NCBI RefSeq assembly: GCF_000420865.1
Contig: NZ_ATVT01000001.1
Span: 310,001 to 374,000 of the forward strand
Origin: Butyrivibrio sp. XPD2006
GTDB taxonomy: Bacteria; Bacillota; Clostridia; Lachnospirales; Lachnospiraceae
Direction of reading: 5' to 3'
DNA: 64,000 nt
Shown: piece by piece, positions 1 to 9,545 of the stretch
Numbering within the stretch: the stretch's first letter is position 1
How the letters are laid out: every line of letters starts with the position of its first letter
Made by a program: the position numbers and the translations under genes
Notes under the pieces: model-generated
Told to the model about the DNA's origin: nothing
Seen by the model: only the letters and a program-made list of their open reading frames with translations
The model's database searches: none

Positions 1-1212
1 GGCGGACAGGGTCTTGTTCAGGTACTCAAGGGTGCACGTGACGGATTCCTTGGCAAGGAGATAGATCTTTCAATCAGTGAGGATGCAGGTACACCTGGCG
101 CCAAAGCGGTTCCCGGTGCAGAGACCAAGCAGGAAGACATCAAGTTTGGCTATTGTACAGAGTTTATCGTTCTTCTCAATAAGCCTCTTAATGTTAAACA
201 GGAAATAGATTTCAAGGGATTTCTTGAGTCAATCGGAGACAGCATAGTAATGGTTGCCGACGATGAGATCTGCAAAGTCCATGTTCACAGTAATGATCCG
301 GGACTTGCTATCCAGAGAGCTCTTATGTACGGTCAGCTCTCCAATATGAAGATTGACAACATGTGGATGGAGCATAGAGAGAAGCTCTTCCATGAGAACT
401 CGGACGGATCATGGTCAGAGATCCAGACTGAGATAAACGGAGCTGCAGAGCTCACACCTACTTACAGTGCCGGTGATGATATTCCTCTTGGCGACAAGGT
501 GGATATGTCTTCAGAGCCCGAGGAAGATCTCGGACCTCGTAAGGATGTAGGATTTGTAACTGTTTGTGCAGGCTCAGGACTTGCTGAGATATTTAGAGGA
601 CTCGGCGTCGATTATGTAATTGAGGGCGGACAGACAATGAACCCCAGTACTGCAGATATTCTTGATGCAGTTGCCAAGGTAAATGCAGATACTGTAGTTG
701 TTCTTCCAAACAATAAGAACATTATCCTTGCAGCCAATCAGGCGGCCATTATGTCAGAGGATTCCGATGATGGCAAGAAGATTGTAGTCGTTCCTTCCAA
801 GACAGTACCTCAGGGAATAACAGCTATCATCAACTTTGTACCGGACGTTGCAATTGATGACAATATTGCTGCAATGACAGAGTCACTTTCTACCGTCAAG
901 ACCGGTGAAGTTACTTATGCGGTAAGAGATACGGTAATCGATGATGTTACCATCAAGCAGGGTGACTACATGGGAATCGGAGACAAGGGAATCCTTGATG
1001 TCGGCTCCGATATTGCGGATGTAACCTTTGGTATGCTTGAGAAGATGATGAGTGATGAGCTTGAGCTTATCAGTGTATATTACGGAGACGAAGTAGACGA
1101 GAAGGATGCAGAAGCTCTCAGAGACAGAATTTCAGCACAGTATCCTCAGTGTGATGTTGAGCTTCAGTTTGGCGGTCAGCCAATTTACTACTACGTTGTC
1201 TCTGCTGAATAA
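1..1212 (+). CDS. fakA: Fatty acid kinase FakA (YloV/DAK2 family), 5' end outside window
   Basis: The frame is open from base 1 to the TAA at 1210, giving the last 403 residues; the start lies upstream of the window. The first residues, GGQGL, match the end of the DhaL-type ATP-binding domain. They are followed by the 'YCTEF' segment and 'HVHSNDPG', both typical of the middle domain of YloV/FakA, and then a long C-terminal domain. FakA phosphorylates fatty acids that are presented by DegV-type FakB proteins, feeding exogenous or recycled acyl chains into phospholipid synthesis. A DegV/FakB-like gene lies at 3397, two genes downstream, which supports the assignment. A good intrinsic terminator follows directly. 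The family call is firm; the substrate is inferred from homologues. Confidence 0.92.
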   Translation, partial: GGQGLVQVLKGARDGFLGKEIDLSISEDAGTPGAKAVPGAETKQEDIKFGYCTEFIVLLNKPLNVKQEIDFKGFLESIGDSIVMVADDEICKVHVHSNDPGLAIQRALMYGQLSNMKIDNMWMEHREKLFHENSDGSWSEIQTEINGAAELTPTYSAGDDIPLGDKVDMSSEPEEDLGPRKDVGFVTVCAGSGLAEIFRGLGVDYVIEGGQTMNPSTADILDAVAKVNADTVVVLPNNKNIILAANQAAIMSEDSDDGKKIVVVPSKTVPQGITAIINFVPDVAIDDNIAAMTESLSTVKTGEVTYAVRDTVIDDVTIKQGDYMGIGDKGILDVGSDIADVTFGMLEKMMSDELELISVYYGDEVDEKDAEALRDRISAQYPQCDVELQFGGQPIYYYVVSAE

Positions 1213-1220
1213 AGCTTTTA

Positions 1221-1250
1221 AAGCCGGGCTGTTTTAGTCCGGCTTTTTTT
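1221..1250 (+). terminator. Intrinsic terminator after fakA
   Basis: The arms AAGCCGG (1221-1227) and CCGGCTT (1239-1245) form a 7-bp stem that runs into a T-tract ending at 1250. The stem starts 8 bases after the fakA stop, so it probably closes the fakA transcript. It also argues against an earlier recG start inside the T-tract. Confidence 0.85.
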
Positions 1251-1263
1251 GTCCATAAGATAC

Positions 1264-1278
1264 GGGGGTAATGCTTTG
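1264..1278 (+). promoter_or_regulatory. GGGGGT ribosome-binding site deciding the recG TTG start
   Basis: The hexamer GGGGGT can pair with the anti-Shine-Dalgarno CCUCCA using one G-U wobble. It is spaced 6 bases from TTG 1276. The same GGGGGTAT element precedes the genes at 9546 and 10315. Confidence 0.6.
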
Positions 1279-3345
1279 GGGAAAAGAGAATTACAGGAAA
1301 GCGTAATTGAACTTAAGGGAATAGGCGAAAAGACCGGTAAGCTCTTTAATAAGATCGGCGTCAATACACTGGGAGATCTTCTCTATTATTTCCCCAGAGG
1401 ATATGATCTGTTTGAGGAACCCAGAAGGGCCTGCGACCTTAAAGAAAATATTATATGCGCTTGTAAGCTAACAATAATCGGATCTGTAACAAGGCGTCAT
1501 GTAAGGAACCTGTCTATAGTTGCTTTTGAAGCAGCTGATGAAACGGGTCGTGTAAAGATGACTTTCTTTAATGCGCCTTATCTTGTGAATTCCATTAAAT
1601 CGGGAAGTACATATATTTTCAGAGGAGTAGTAAGGCGTAAGGGAAATTTCTTTTCAATGGATCACCCCAAAATGTACAAGGTGGAAGAGTATGCGCCTCT
1701 CATTGGGAGCCTTCAGCCAAGATACCCCCTTACTAAGGGGTTGTCCAATAATACTGTTATGAAGGCTGTGGATAAGGCCTTTATAAGTGCGGGCGGACTT
1801 GAGGAGTTTATGCCTTATGAAATTCTTGAAAGGCTTCATCTTATTGGATATCTTGAAGCACTCAGGAAGATTCATTTTCCTAAAAATGCGGATGAGCTTG
1901 AAAATGCGAGAAGGAGACTTGCGTATAACGAATTTCTTGTATTTGTTTTAAAACTCAGACTTCTTAAGCAGAATTCAGAGGAAATAAAAAACAATTATCC
2001 CATGATAGAAGTGGCTGATACCACAAGGCTTCTTGAACAGCTTCCTTACAGACTTACCGGAGCACAGCTCAGGGCATGGGAAGATATCAAAAGAGATCTT
2101 GAGAGCGACCATGTTATGAACCGTCTTATTCAGGGAGATGTTGGTTCGGGTAAGACTGTTTTGGCACTTCTTTCGCTCATAACAGCTGCAGCAAACGGAT
2201 ATCAGGGTGCGCTTATGGCGCCTACTGAGGTTTTGGCTGCACAGCACTTTGAGAGCTTTAAAAGCCTTATAAAGAAATATGACATTAAATGCCTGAAGGT
2301 AGCTCTTTTGACAGGAGCTTTATCTGCCAAGGATAAGAAAGAAGTACAAAGGCAGATTTCAGAGGGTGAAGTTAACTGTATCATAGGCACAAATGCTCTG
2401 ATACAGGATAAGGTAATCTACAAGAATCTTGCACTTGTTATCACTGACGAACAGCATCGATTCGGTGTCAGACAGCGCGGAACGTTTGCCGGGAAAGGTG
2501 AGGGGACTCATGTGCTTGCAATGAGTGCAACGCCCATTCCGAGAACACTTGCAATCATACTATACGGAGACCTTAGTATCTCAATAGTTGACGAACTTCC
2601 GGGAGGAAGAAAACCAATCAAGAATTGTGTCGTTGGCACGGGATACAGACCTACAGCATATAAATTTATTGCAGATCAGGTTGCTTCAGGCAGCCAGGTC
2701 TATGTTATATGCCCGATGATCGAGGAGGGAGAGCTTGACGGTGTTGAGAATGTAGTAAGCTACACTCAGATGCTGCGAGCAACTCTGCCGGAATCCGTTA
2801 ATATTGAAATGTTGCATGGCAAGATGAAGCCTGCTCAGAAAGATGCCATAATGGAGGCTTTTGCGAGAAAAGATATCGATGTTTTGGTGTCTACAACTGT
2901 AATTGAGGTAGGTATCAATGTTCCGAATGCCACCGTTATGATGATTGAAAACTCAGAGAGATTCGGACTTTCACAGCTTCATCAGCTACGAGGCAGAGTT
3001 GGAAGAGGCGAGAAACAGTCATACTGTATCTTTATCAATTCTTCAGACGATGAAGATGCTGCAAAGAGGCTTGATATCATGAACAGATCGAATGACGGAT
3101 TTGTTATCGCAGAAGTAGACCTCAAACAAAGAGGTCCGGGAGATCTTTTCGGTGTGAGACAGTCAGGTGAGCTTTGCTTTAAAGTCGGCGATATTTATCA
3201 TGACAGTGATCTTGTACGGGAATCTGCTATGGATGCTGACAGAATTTTGTCTACAGATCCTGATTTGCTTCTTCCACAACATAATGTACTTAAGGAGCTG
3301 GTAAGCACAAAATCTGCAAATTTTGTTGACTTTACCACTTTATAA
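1276..3345 (+). CDS. recG: ATP-dependent DNA helicase RecG
   Basis: A 689-residue superfamily 2 helicase that remodels stalled replication forks and branch-migrates Holliday junctions. An N-terminal wedge/OB region is followed by the helicase core, with Walker A GDVGSGKT near residue 290, a DEQH box, 'MSATPIPRTLA', and the C-terminal 'RGPGDLFGVRQSG' typical of RecG. The frame is open from a TTG at 1249, but that codon sits in the T-run of the preceding terminator. A GGGGGT ribosome-binding site at 1264-1269 lies 6 bases before a TTG at 1276, which is the better start. Length and motifs match the family, and no damage is visible. Confidence 0.95.
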   Translation: MGKRELQESVIELKGIGEKTGKLFNKIGVNTLGDLLYYFPRGYDLFEEPRRACDLKENIICACKLTIIGSVTRRHVRNLSIVAFEAADETGRVKMTFFNAPYLVNSIKSGSTYIFRGVVRRKGNFFSMDHPKMYKVEEYAPLIGSLQPRYPLTKGLSNNTVMKAVDKAFISAGGLEEFMPYEILERLHLIGYLEALRKIHFPKNADELENARRRLAYNEFLVFVLKLRLLKQNSEEIKNNYPMIEVADTTRLLEQLPYRLTGAQLRAWEDIKRDLESDHVMNRLIQGDVGSGKTVLALLSLITAAANGYQGALMAPTEVLAAQHFESFKSLIKKYDIKCLKVALLTGALSAKDKKEVQRQISEGEVNCIIGTNALIQDKVIYKNLALVITDEQHRFGVRQRGTFAGKGEGTHVLAMSATPIPRTLAIILYGDLSISIVDELPGGRKPIKNCVVGTGYRPTAYKFIADQVASGSQVYVICPMIEEGELDGVENVVSYTQMLRATLPESVNIEMLHGKMKPAQKDAIMEAFARKDIDVLVSTTVIEVGINVPNATVMMIENSERFGLSQLHQLRGRVGRGEKQSYCIFINSSDDEDAAKRLDIMNRSNDGFVIAEVDLKQRGPGDLFGVRQSGELCFKVGDIYHDSDLVRESAMDADRILSTDPDLLLPQHNVLKELVSTKSANFVDFTTL

Positions 3346-3396
3346 AAGTAAGATATTTTTAGTAAATAAGGTAGAAAATAGGAGGAGTGTTGGCAT

Positions 3397-4281
3397 TTGC
3401 CAGCCAATCATATGTCTAAGATTGCTATTATTACTGACAGTAACAGTGGTATTACCCAAAAAGAGGCTGATAAACTCGGTATTTTCGTTGTGCCTATGCC
3501 ATTTATGATAAATGGTGAAGACTTCTTTGAGGATATCAACTTAACCCAGGGCCAGTTCTATGAGAAGCTTGCTGAGGATGCGACGGTTTCAACCAGTCAG
3601 CCTACGCCTGAATCTCTTTTAACACTGTGGGACAAAGTTCTTAAGGATTATGATCAGATAATCTACATTCCGATGAGCAGCGGACTTTCGGGTTCATGTC
3701 AGAGTGCGTATATGCTTGCTCAGGAGGAATATGAGGGCAAGGTCTTTGTAATAGACAACCAGAGGATTTCCGTAACTCAGAGGCAATCTGCACTTGATGC
3801 CAAGGCTATGGCAGATGCTGGTTACACTGCAGAGCAGATCAAGGATAAACTTATTGAGACAAAGATGGATGCCAGTATCTATATTATGCTGGACACTCTT
3901 TATTATCTCAAAAAGGGAGGAAGAATAACTCCTGCAGCAGCTGCTCTGGGAACACTTTTAAGATTAAAACCCGTACTTCAGATCCAGGGTGAGAAGCTTG
4001 ATGCTTTTGCCAAAGCAAGAACTACTGCTCAGGGAAAGAGCATCATGATAAATGCCATCAAGGCGGATATTGAGAACAGATTCGGAGGTATGGAGGCCGG
4101 AGACTTTATCATTGCCGGAGCTTATACCAACAATCTTGAAGCTGCCATGGAATGGAAAAAAGAGGTAGAAGCTGCCTTTCCGGGACATGAGATGCACATG
4201 GATCCGCTGTCACTGTCTGTCGGATGCCACATCGGACCGGGAGCACTGGCTGTTACAGTGTCCAAAAAGCTTCACGTATGA
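3397..4281 (+). CDS. DegV family fatty-acid-binding protein (FakB-like)
   Basis: This 294-residue protein has the DegV fold markers: an N-terminal 'ITDSNSG', 'TSQPTPES' (lipid/phosphate site Thr-Ser region), 'PMSSGLSGS', 'DTLYYLKKGGRI' and a C-terminal 'HIGPGALAV'. DegV/FakB proteins carry a fatty acid in a buried tunnel and present its carboxylate to FakA for phosphorylation. The kinase is encoded just upstream at 1-1212. GGAGG at 3381-3385 favours the TTG at 3397 (11 bases away); the ATG at 3412 gives a more usual N-terminus (MSKIAIITDS) but is 26 bases from the SD. Which acyl chain it binds cannot be told from sequence. Confidence 0.9.
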   Translation: MPANHMSKIAIITDSNSGITQKEADKLGIFVVPMPFMINGEDFFEDINLTQGQFYEKLAEDATVSTSQPTPESLLTLWDKVLKDYDQIIYIPMSSGLSGSCQSAYMLAQEEYEGKVFVIDNQRISVTQRQSALDAKAMADAGYTAEQIKDKLIETKMDASIYIMLDTLYYLKKGGRITPAAAALGTLLRLKPVLQIQGEKLDAFAKARTTAQGKSIMINAIKADIENRFGGMEAGDFIIAGAYTNNLEAAMEWKKEVEAAFPGHEMHMDPLSLSVGCHIGPGALAVTVSKKLHV

Positions 4282-4316
4282 AAAAGTAATTTATTGAATT
4301 AAAGGGGTTATTTTTA

Positions 4317-6239
4317 ATGACTATGCAAGATTATGGAGCTTCCAGCATTACAGTCCTTGAGGGACTTGAGGCGGTGCGTAAGCGCCCCGGAATGTATATC
4401 GGAAGCGTAACAACCAGGGGACTTAATCATCTTGTATATGAGATTGTCGACAATGCTGTCGACGAGCATCTCGCAGGGTATTGTTCCAGAATAACGGTGA
4501 CTTTGGAAGCGGACGGCAGCGCGACTGTAGAAGATAACGGTCGAGGAATTCCTGTGGGAATGCATGCCAAGGGCTTTACCGCAGAGCGTGTTGTTCTCAC
4601 GATGCTTCATGCAGGTGGTAAATTCGATAACAATTCTTATAAGACCAGCGGAGGCTTACACGGTGTAGGTTCCTCCGTTGTTAACGCGCTTTCCACATGG
4701 CTTAAAGTCAGAGTAAAGAGGGAAGGCTATATCTATGAGGATGCCTATGAGAGAGGCATTCCTACAGTCAAGCTGGAGAACGGTCTTTTACCTACCGTAG
4801 GTACGACCAAAGAAACGGGAACGACCATCAGCTTTCTTCCGGATGATACCATATTTGAAAAGACAAGATTCAGAGAGGACGATATCAAGTCAAGGCTTCA
4901 TGAGACTGCATATCTTAACCCTGAGCTTACTATTGTCTTTGTGGATAAAAGACCCGGAGTCGAGGAGTATATTGAATTCCATGAACCCGACGGAATAACC
5001 GGCTTTATCAAGGACATGAACAAGTCCAAGGAAGCTGTCTGTGATGTTATCTCTTTTAACGGAGAGAGCGAAGGCGTTGAGGTTGAGGTTGCATTCCAGT
5101 ATGTCAACGAATTCCATGAAGAAGTACTGGGCTTTTGCAACAACATCTACAATGCTGAAGGCGGTACTCATCTTACCGGCTTCAAGACAATGTTTACAAA
5201 TATCATAAATCAGTATGCGAGAGAGCTTGGAATCCTCAAAGATAAAGATGTCAACTTTACCGGTACGGATGTCAGAAACGGAATGACAGCCGTTGTTTCA
5301 ATCAAGCATCCGGATCCTAGATTTGAGGGACAGACTAAGACTAAGCTCGATAACCAGGATGCTGCCAAAATCGTATCAAAGATAACGGGTGATGAAGTAA
5401 CAAGGTTCTTTGACAGAAATATTGAAACTCTGAAGTCAATTATCGGATGTGCCGAGAAGGCAGCCAAGATCAGAAAAACTGAAGAGAAAGCCAAGACCAA
5501 CATGCTTACCAAGCAGAAGTATTCATTTGATTCAAACGGTAAGCTTGCAAACTGCATAAGCAAGGACTCATCCAAGTGCGAGATATTTATCGTAGAGGGA
5601 GATTCTGCCGGCGGTAGTGCCAAGATGGCCAGAGATCGTAATTATCAGGCAATACTTCCGATCAGAGGTAAGATCCTCAATGTTGAGAAGGCCAGTATCG
5701 ACAAAGTCCTTGCCAATGCCGAGATCAAGACCATGATCAATGCTTTCGGTTGTGGATTCTCTGAAGGATATGGCAATGACTTTGATATAAACAAGCTTCG
5801 CTATGACAAGATCATTATCATGGCTGATGCCGACGTTGACGGTGAGCATATTTCAACGCTGCTTCTTACTCTTTTCTACAGATTTATGCCTGAGCTTATA
5901 TATCAGGGACATGTGTATCTTGCAATGCCTCCTCTTTATAAGGCACTTCCGAGTAAGGGCAAGGAAGAGTATCTCTATGACGATGTGGCTCTTGCCAAAT
6001 ACAGGAATGCACACAAGGGTAAATCCTTTACTTTGCAGAGATACAAGGGTCTCGGAGAAATGGATCCCGAACAGCTCTGGGAGACAACACTTGATCCCGA
6101 GAGAAGGCTTCTCAAGCTTGTTGAGATCGAGGATGCCAAGATGGCTTCACAGATGACCGAGCTGCTCATGGGCGTTGATGTTCCGCCTAGAAGAGAATTT
6201 ATACATCTGCATGCAACTGATGCGGAGCTTGATATTTAA
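4317..6239 (+). CDS. parE: Type IIA topoisomerase subunit B (ParE/GyrB-like)
   Basis: This 640-residue ATPase subunit has a GHKL domain ('EIVDNAVDEH' near residue 45, 'DNGRGIP' near 75, 'GGLHGVGSS' near 115) and a transducer domain. Its TOPRIM metal site is 'EGDSAGGSA' near 425 and 'DADVDGEH' near 505, followed by the conserved 'QRYKGLGEM'. Length is that of a complete GyrB/ParE. It lies 12 bases before its partner subunit and far from dnaA, recF or dnaN, the usual gyrB neighbours in Firmicutes, so a topoisomerase IV-like decatenase is more likely than gyrase. That distinction is inference and should be settled by phylogeny. ATG 4317 is preceded by an AAAGGGGTTA ribosome-binding site. Confidence 0.85.
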   Translation: MTMQDYGASSITVLEGLEAVRKRPGMYIGSVTTRGLNHLVYEIVDNAVDEHLAGYCSRITVTLEADGSATVEDNGRGIPVGMHAKGFTAERVVLTMLHAGGKFDNNSYKTSGGLHGVGSSVVNALSTWLKVRVKREGYIYEDAYERGIPTVKLENGLLPTVGTTKETGTTISFLPDDTIFEKTRFREDDIKSRLHETAYLNPELTIVFVDKRPGVEEYIEFHEPDGITGFIKDMNKSKEAVCDVISFNGESEGVEVEVAFQYVNEFHEEVLGFCNNIYNAEGGTHLTGFKTMFTNIINQYARELGILKDKDVNFTGTDVRNGMTAVVSIKHPDPRFEGQTKTKLDNQDAAKIVSKITGDEVTRFFDRNIETLKSIIGCAEKAAKIRKTEEKAKTNMLTKQKYSFDSNGKLANCISKDSSKCEIFIVEGDSAGGSAKMARDRNYQAILPIRGKILNVEKASIDKVLANAEIKTMINAFGCGFSEGYGNDFDINKLRYDKIIIMADADVDGEHISTLLLTLFYRFMPELIYQGHVYLAMPPLYKALPSKGKEEYLYDDVALAKYRNAHKGKSFTLQRYKGLGEMDPEQLWETTLDPERRLLKLVEIEDAKMASQMTELLMGVDVPPRREFIHLHATDAELDI

Positions 6240-6251
6240 GGATGGATATAA

Positions 6252-8489
6252 ATGGAAGACAGAATTATCAGAACTGAATATTCCGAGGTCATGCAAAAGT
6301 CTTTTATCGACTATGCAATGAGCGTTATTGTAGCCCGTGCACTTCCGGATATCAGAGACGGACTTAAACCCGTTCAGAGAAGAACTCTCTACGATATGTA
6401 TGAACTGGGTATCAGATATGACAGACCATACAGAAAGAGCGCAAGAATAGTCGGCGATACAATGGGTAAATATCATCCGCACGGCGACAGCTCAATCTAT
6501 GATTGTCTTGTTGTTATGACGCAGGATTTTAAAAAGGCCATTCCTCTTGTTGACGGTCACGGAAACTTCGGAAACATAGAAGGCGATGGCGCTGCTGCCA
6601 TGCGTTACACAGAAGCACGACTTGCAAAGGTTACCCAGGAGAATTTCCTTGAGGACTTAAACCTTAATGTCGTTGATTTTCTTCCAAATTTTGATGAGAC
6701 AGAGAAAGAGCCATCGGTCCTTCCTGTCAAGATTCCCAATTTCCTTATAAACGGAAGTGAAGGTATCGCAGTAGGTATGGCTACCAGCACACCTCCTCAT
6801 AACCTTGCGGAAGTAATCGATGCTGAGATCGCTTATATTCAGAATGACTCTCTTACAACCAAAGAGCTGATGAAGTATATAAAGGGTCCTGATTTCCCTA
6901 CAGGCGGTATTGTCATCAATAAAGATGAACTTGCTGAGATTTATGAGACAGGAACAGGTAAGATCAGGATCAGAGGTAAGGTTGAGACTGAGAAGGGCAA
7001 AAACGGACATATTAATCTTGTAATCACTGAGATTCCTTATACAATGATCGGAGCCGGCATTGGCAAGTTTATGGCTGATGTGGCGGAGCTTGCTGAGAAG
7101 AAGATCACAAACGATATTGTTGATATTTCAAACCAGTCCTCCAAAGAGGGAATCAGAATTGTAATAGAGCTCAAAAAGGATACTGATGTAGAGAACTTTA
7201 CAAACCTTCTCTACAAAAAGACCAAGCTTGAGGACACGTTTGGCGTTAACATGCTTGCAATTGATAACGGTCGTCCCGAGACAATGTCATTAAAGGAGAT
7301 CATGCGTGCCTGTGCGGATTTCCAGTTTGAGATAGCAACAAGAAAATATCAGACACTTCTTAAAAAGGAGCAGGACAAGAAAGAGATTCAGGAAGGTCTT
7401 ATAAAGGCCTGCAACGTTATTGATCTTGTTATTGAGATACTCAGAGGCTCTAAGGACAGAGCAATGGCCAAGGACTGCCTTGTTAACGGCAATACAGAAG
7501 GAATCAATTTTAAATCAAGAGAATCCAAGGCTATGGCAGCCCAGCTTCTTTTCACAGAAGCACAGGCTGATGCCATCCTTGAGATGAGACTGTATAAGCT
7601 CATCGGTCTTGAACTCGAAGCTCTTATCAAAGAACACGAGGAGACAGTTGCCAATATTTACAGATATGAGGACATTCTTGAAAGTCACGAGTCAATGTCA
7701 ATGGTGATCCAGAATGAGCTTGTTGCGATCAAGAAGGAGTATCATAAGGCTAGAAAGACTGTCATTGACAACAGAGAGAGCGCAGTTTACGAAGAAAAGC
7801 CTGTAGAAGAAATGGATGTGGCATTTATCATGGACAGATTCGGATATGCCAAAACCATCGATGCTTCTACATATGAGAAAAATAAGGAGACAATACAGGC
7901 TGAGTTTAAGTATTCATTCATCATGAAGAATACCGGCAAGATCTGTTTCTTTACAAATACAGGAAACCTTCATACCGTCAAGGCTATGGATCTTCCTCAG
8001 GGCAAGATGAGAGATAAAGGTATTCCTATCGACAATGTAAGCAATTTTGATACATCCAAGGAAACCATAATCATGGCGTCAAGTCAGTCTGATCTCAATC
8101 TCTACAGACTGCTCTTTACAACCAAGAATGCCATGATGAAGGTTGTCGACGGCGGAGAGTTTGATGTATCAAAGAGAACAGTTGCTGCCACTAAGCTTAT
8201 GGATAACGATGAAGTGGTCAGCGTAGAAGTGATCAGGACGCAGAAGACTCTTGTACTTCGCACCAATGACGGATATTTCCTCAGGTTCCTGATTGATACC
8301 GTACCTGAGAAAAAGAAAGCAGCTGTCGGTGTAAGGGGTATGAGACTTACCAAGAATGACTATATTAGAGATGTATTCTTCTTAAATGACATGGAAGAGA
8401 GAAGTATAGAACACAACGGCAAGGAGCTTCATCTCGGACACCTAAAGATCACAAGCAGAGATACAAAAGGAACAAAGGTAAGATTATGA
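6252..8489 (+). CDS. parC: Type IIA topoisomerase subunit A (ParC/GyrA-like)
   Basis: A 745-residue breakage-reunion subunit, complete, paired with the upstream ATPase subunit. It has the N-terminal '[25 protein letters not shown]', the quinolone-resistance region '[10 protein letters not shown]' with the usual Ser and Asp, and the catalytic Tyr119 in 'AMRYTEARL'. '[12 protein letters not shown]' and a C-terminal beta-pinwheel follow. I see no GyrA box (QRRGG-type motif) at the start of the pinwheel, so true gyrase-type negative supercoiling is unlikely and a decatenating role is favoured. The stop overlaps the rsmD start by 4 bases (ATGA). Confidence 0.85.
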   Translation: MEDRIIRTEYSEVMQKSFIDYAMSVIVARALPDIRDGLKPVQRRTLYDMYELGIRYDRPYRKSARIVGDTMGKYHPHGDSSIYDCLVVMTQDFKKAIPLVDGHGNFGNIEGDGAAAMRYTEARLAKVTQENFLEDLNLNVVDFLPNFDETEKEPSVLPVKIPNFLINGSEGIAVGMATSTPPHNLAEVIDAEIAYIQNDSLTTKELMKYIKGPDFPTGGIVINKDELAEIYETGTGKIRIRGKVETEKGKNGHINLVITEIPYTMIGAGIGKFMADVAELAEKKITNDIVDISNQSSKEGIRIVIELKKDTDVENFTNLLYKKTKLEDTFGVNMLAIDNGRPETMSLKEIMRACADFQFEIATRKYQTLLKKEQDKKEIQEGLIKACNVIDLVIEILRGSKDRAMAKDCLVNGNTEGINFKSRESKAMAAQLLFTEAQADAILEMRLYKLIGLELEALIKEHEETVANIYRYEDILESHESMSMVIQNELVAIKKEYHKARKTVIDNRESAVYEEKPVEEMDVAFIMDRFGYAKTIDASTYEKNKETIQAEFKYSFIMKNTGKICFFTNTGNLHTVKAMDLPQGKMRDKGIPIDNVSNFDTSKETIIMASSQSDLNLYRLLFTTKNAMMKVVDGGEFDVSKRTVAATKLMDNDEVVSVEVIRTQKTLVLRTNDGYFLRFLIDTVPEKKKAAVGVRGMRLTKNDYIRDVFFLNDMEERSIEHNGKELHLGHLKITSRDTKGTKVRL

Positions 8490-9046
8490 GAGTAATTGCA
8501 GGATCTGCCAGGAGACTTAGACTTGTAACTCCTGAAGGAAATGACACAAGACCAACGCAGGACAGGATAAAAGAGACTCTTTTTAACATGATCCAGAATC
8601 AGGTTCCGGGATCTGTATTTGTTGACCTGTTCGCCGGAAGCGGAGGAATCGGAATAGAGGCACTCTCAAGAGGTGCAAGCAGAGCTTATTTTGTAGAGAA
8701 TGCAATGAGTGCATACAAATGCATTCTGCAGAATTTAAAGACAACACATTTTGAGGAGAGTGCAACTGTGCTCAAACAGGATGTTGTCCTGGCACTGCGC
8801 AGCATCAAGGAAAGTGAAGTTGATATTATCTTCATAGACCCTCCGTATCAGGGTGAGCTGTATGAGAGAACACTCTCTCAGCTTTCGCAGATGAGCTATG
8901 TAACCGAGAACACAATGATCATTGTCGAGAGCGACAAAAACTATGATTTCTCTTTTGCGGACGACTATGGATTTGAAGTCAGAAGAGAAAAAGAATATAA
9001 GACCAATAAACATGTATTCCTTTACAGAAAGGCTAAGTGTGTATGA
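8486..9046 (+). CDS. rsmD: 16S rRNA (guanine(966)-N(2))-methyltransferase RsmD
   Basis: This 186-residue Rossmann-fold methyltransferase shows the RsmD N-terminus '[13 protein letters not shown]', the 'RPTQDRIKETLFNM' segment, the SAM-binding 'DLFAGSGGIGIEA' and the catalytic 'FIDPPY'. It methylates one guanine (G966 in E. coli numbering) in the 30S head. It overlaps the upstream topoisomerase gene by 4 bases and coaD by 4 bases, so the three are translationally coupled. The rsmD-coaD pair is a very common arrangement in Firmicutes. Confidence 0.95.
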   Translation: MRVIAGSARRLRLVTPEGNDTRPTQDRIKETLFNMIQNQVPGSVFVDLFAGSGGIGIEALSRGASRAYFVENAMSAYKCILQNLKTTHFEESATVLKQDVVLALRSIKESEVDIIFIDPPYQGELYERTLSQLSQMSYVTENTMIIVESDKNYDFSFADDYGFEVRREKEYKTNKHVFLYRKAKCV

Positions 9047-9528
9047 AGACTGCTGTATATCCCGGAAGTTTTGATCCGGTGACACTTGGACATTTGGATA
9101 TTATCAAGCGCGCATCGGCCATGTTTGATGAAGTGATCGTTGCTGTAATGACCAATTCGACCAAATCTCCATTGTTTACCCTTGATGAACGTGTTAAAAT
9201 GTTAAAAGAATCTGTGAAAGACCTGCCAAATGTGAAAATCGAGTCTTTTGACGGACTTCTTATAGATTATTGCAAACAGAATCAGATACATATTATTATA
9301 CGTGGTCTTCGTGCTGTAACTGATTTTGAGTATGAACTTCAGATTTCACAGATCAACAGAGAATTATCACATCATGAGGTGGATACCGTATTTCTTACAA
9401 CGAGCCTTGAATACTCATATCTGAGCAGTTCTGTTGTAAAAGAGATCGCAAGCTATAATGGGGATATTACACCTTGCGTTTCAGATTTTGTTGGCGAAGA
9501 GCTGTACAAAAAATACGGATATAAATAA
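9043..9528 (+). CDS. coaD: Phosphopantetheine adenylyltransferase CoaD
   Basis: This 161-residue nucleotidyltransferase catalyses the penultimate step of coenzyme A synthesis, 4'-phosphopantetheine + ATP to dephospho-CoA. The N-terminal 'YPGSFDPVTLGHLDI' carries the TxGH nucleotide motif, and 'IIIRGLRAVTDFEYE' and 'YSYLSSSVVKEIA' are diagnostic. A GTG at 9037 is in frame, but the ATG at 9043 gives the standard 'MKTAVYPGSFDP' start and overlaps the rsmD stop as ATGA. Length is normal for the family. Confidence 0.96.
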   Translation: MKTAVYPGSFDPVTLGHLDIIKRASAMFDEVIVAVMTNSTKSPLFTLDERVKMLKESVKDLPNVKIESFDGLLIDYCKQNQIHIIIRGLRAVTDFEYELQISQINRELSHHEVDTVFLTTSLEYSYLSSSVVKEIASYNGDITPCVSDFVGEELYKKYGYK

Positions 9529-9545
9529 AGTCGGGGGTATTTATC

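Noticed and set aside
5210..5623. 137-codon open frame on the - strand inside parE
   Set aside because: It lies wholly within the conserved coding frame of the topoisomerase gene, has no ribosome-binding site and its translation is a low-complexity Ser/Leu product of antisense codons.
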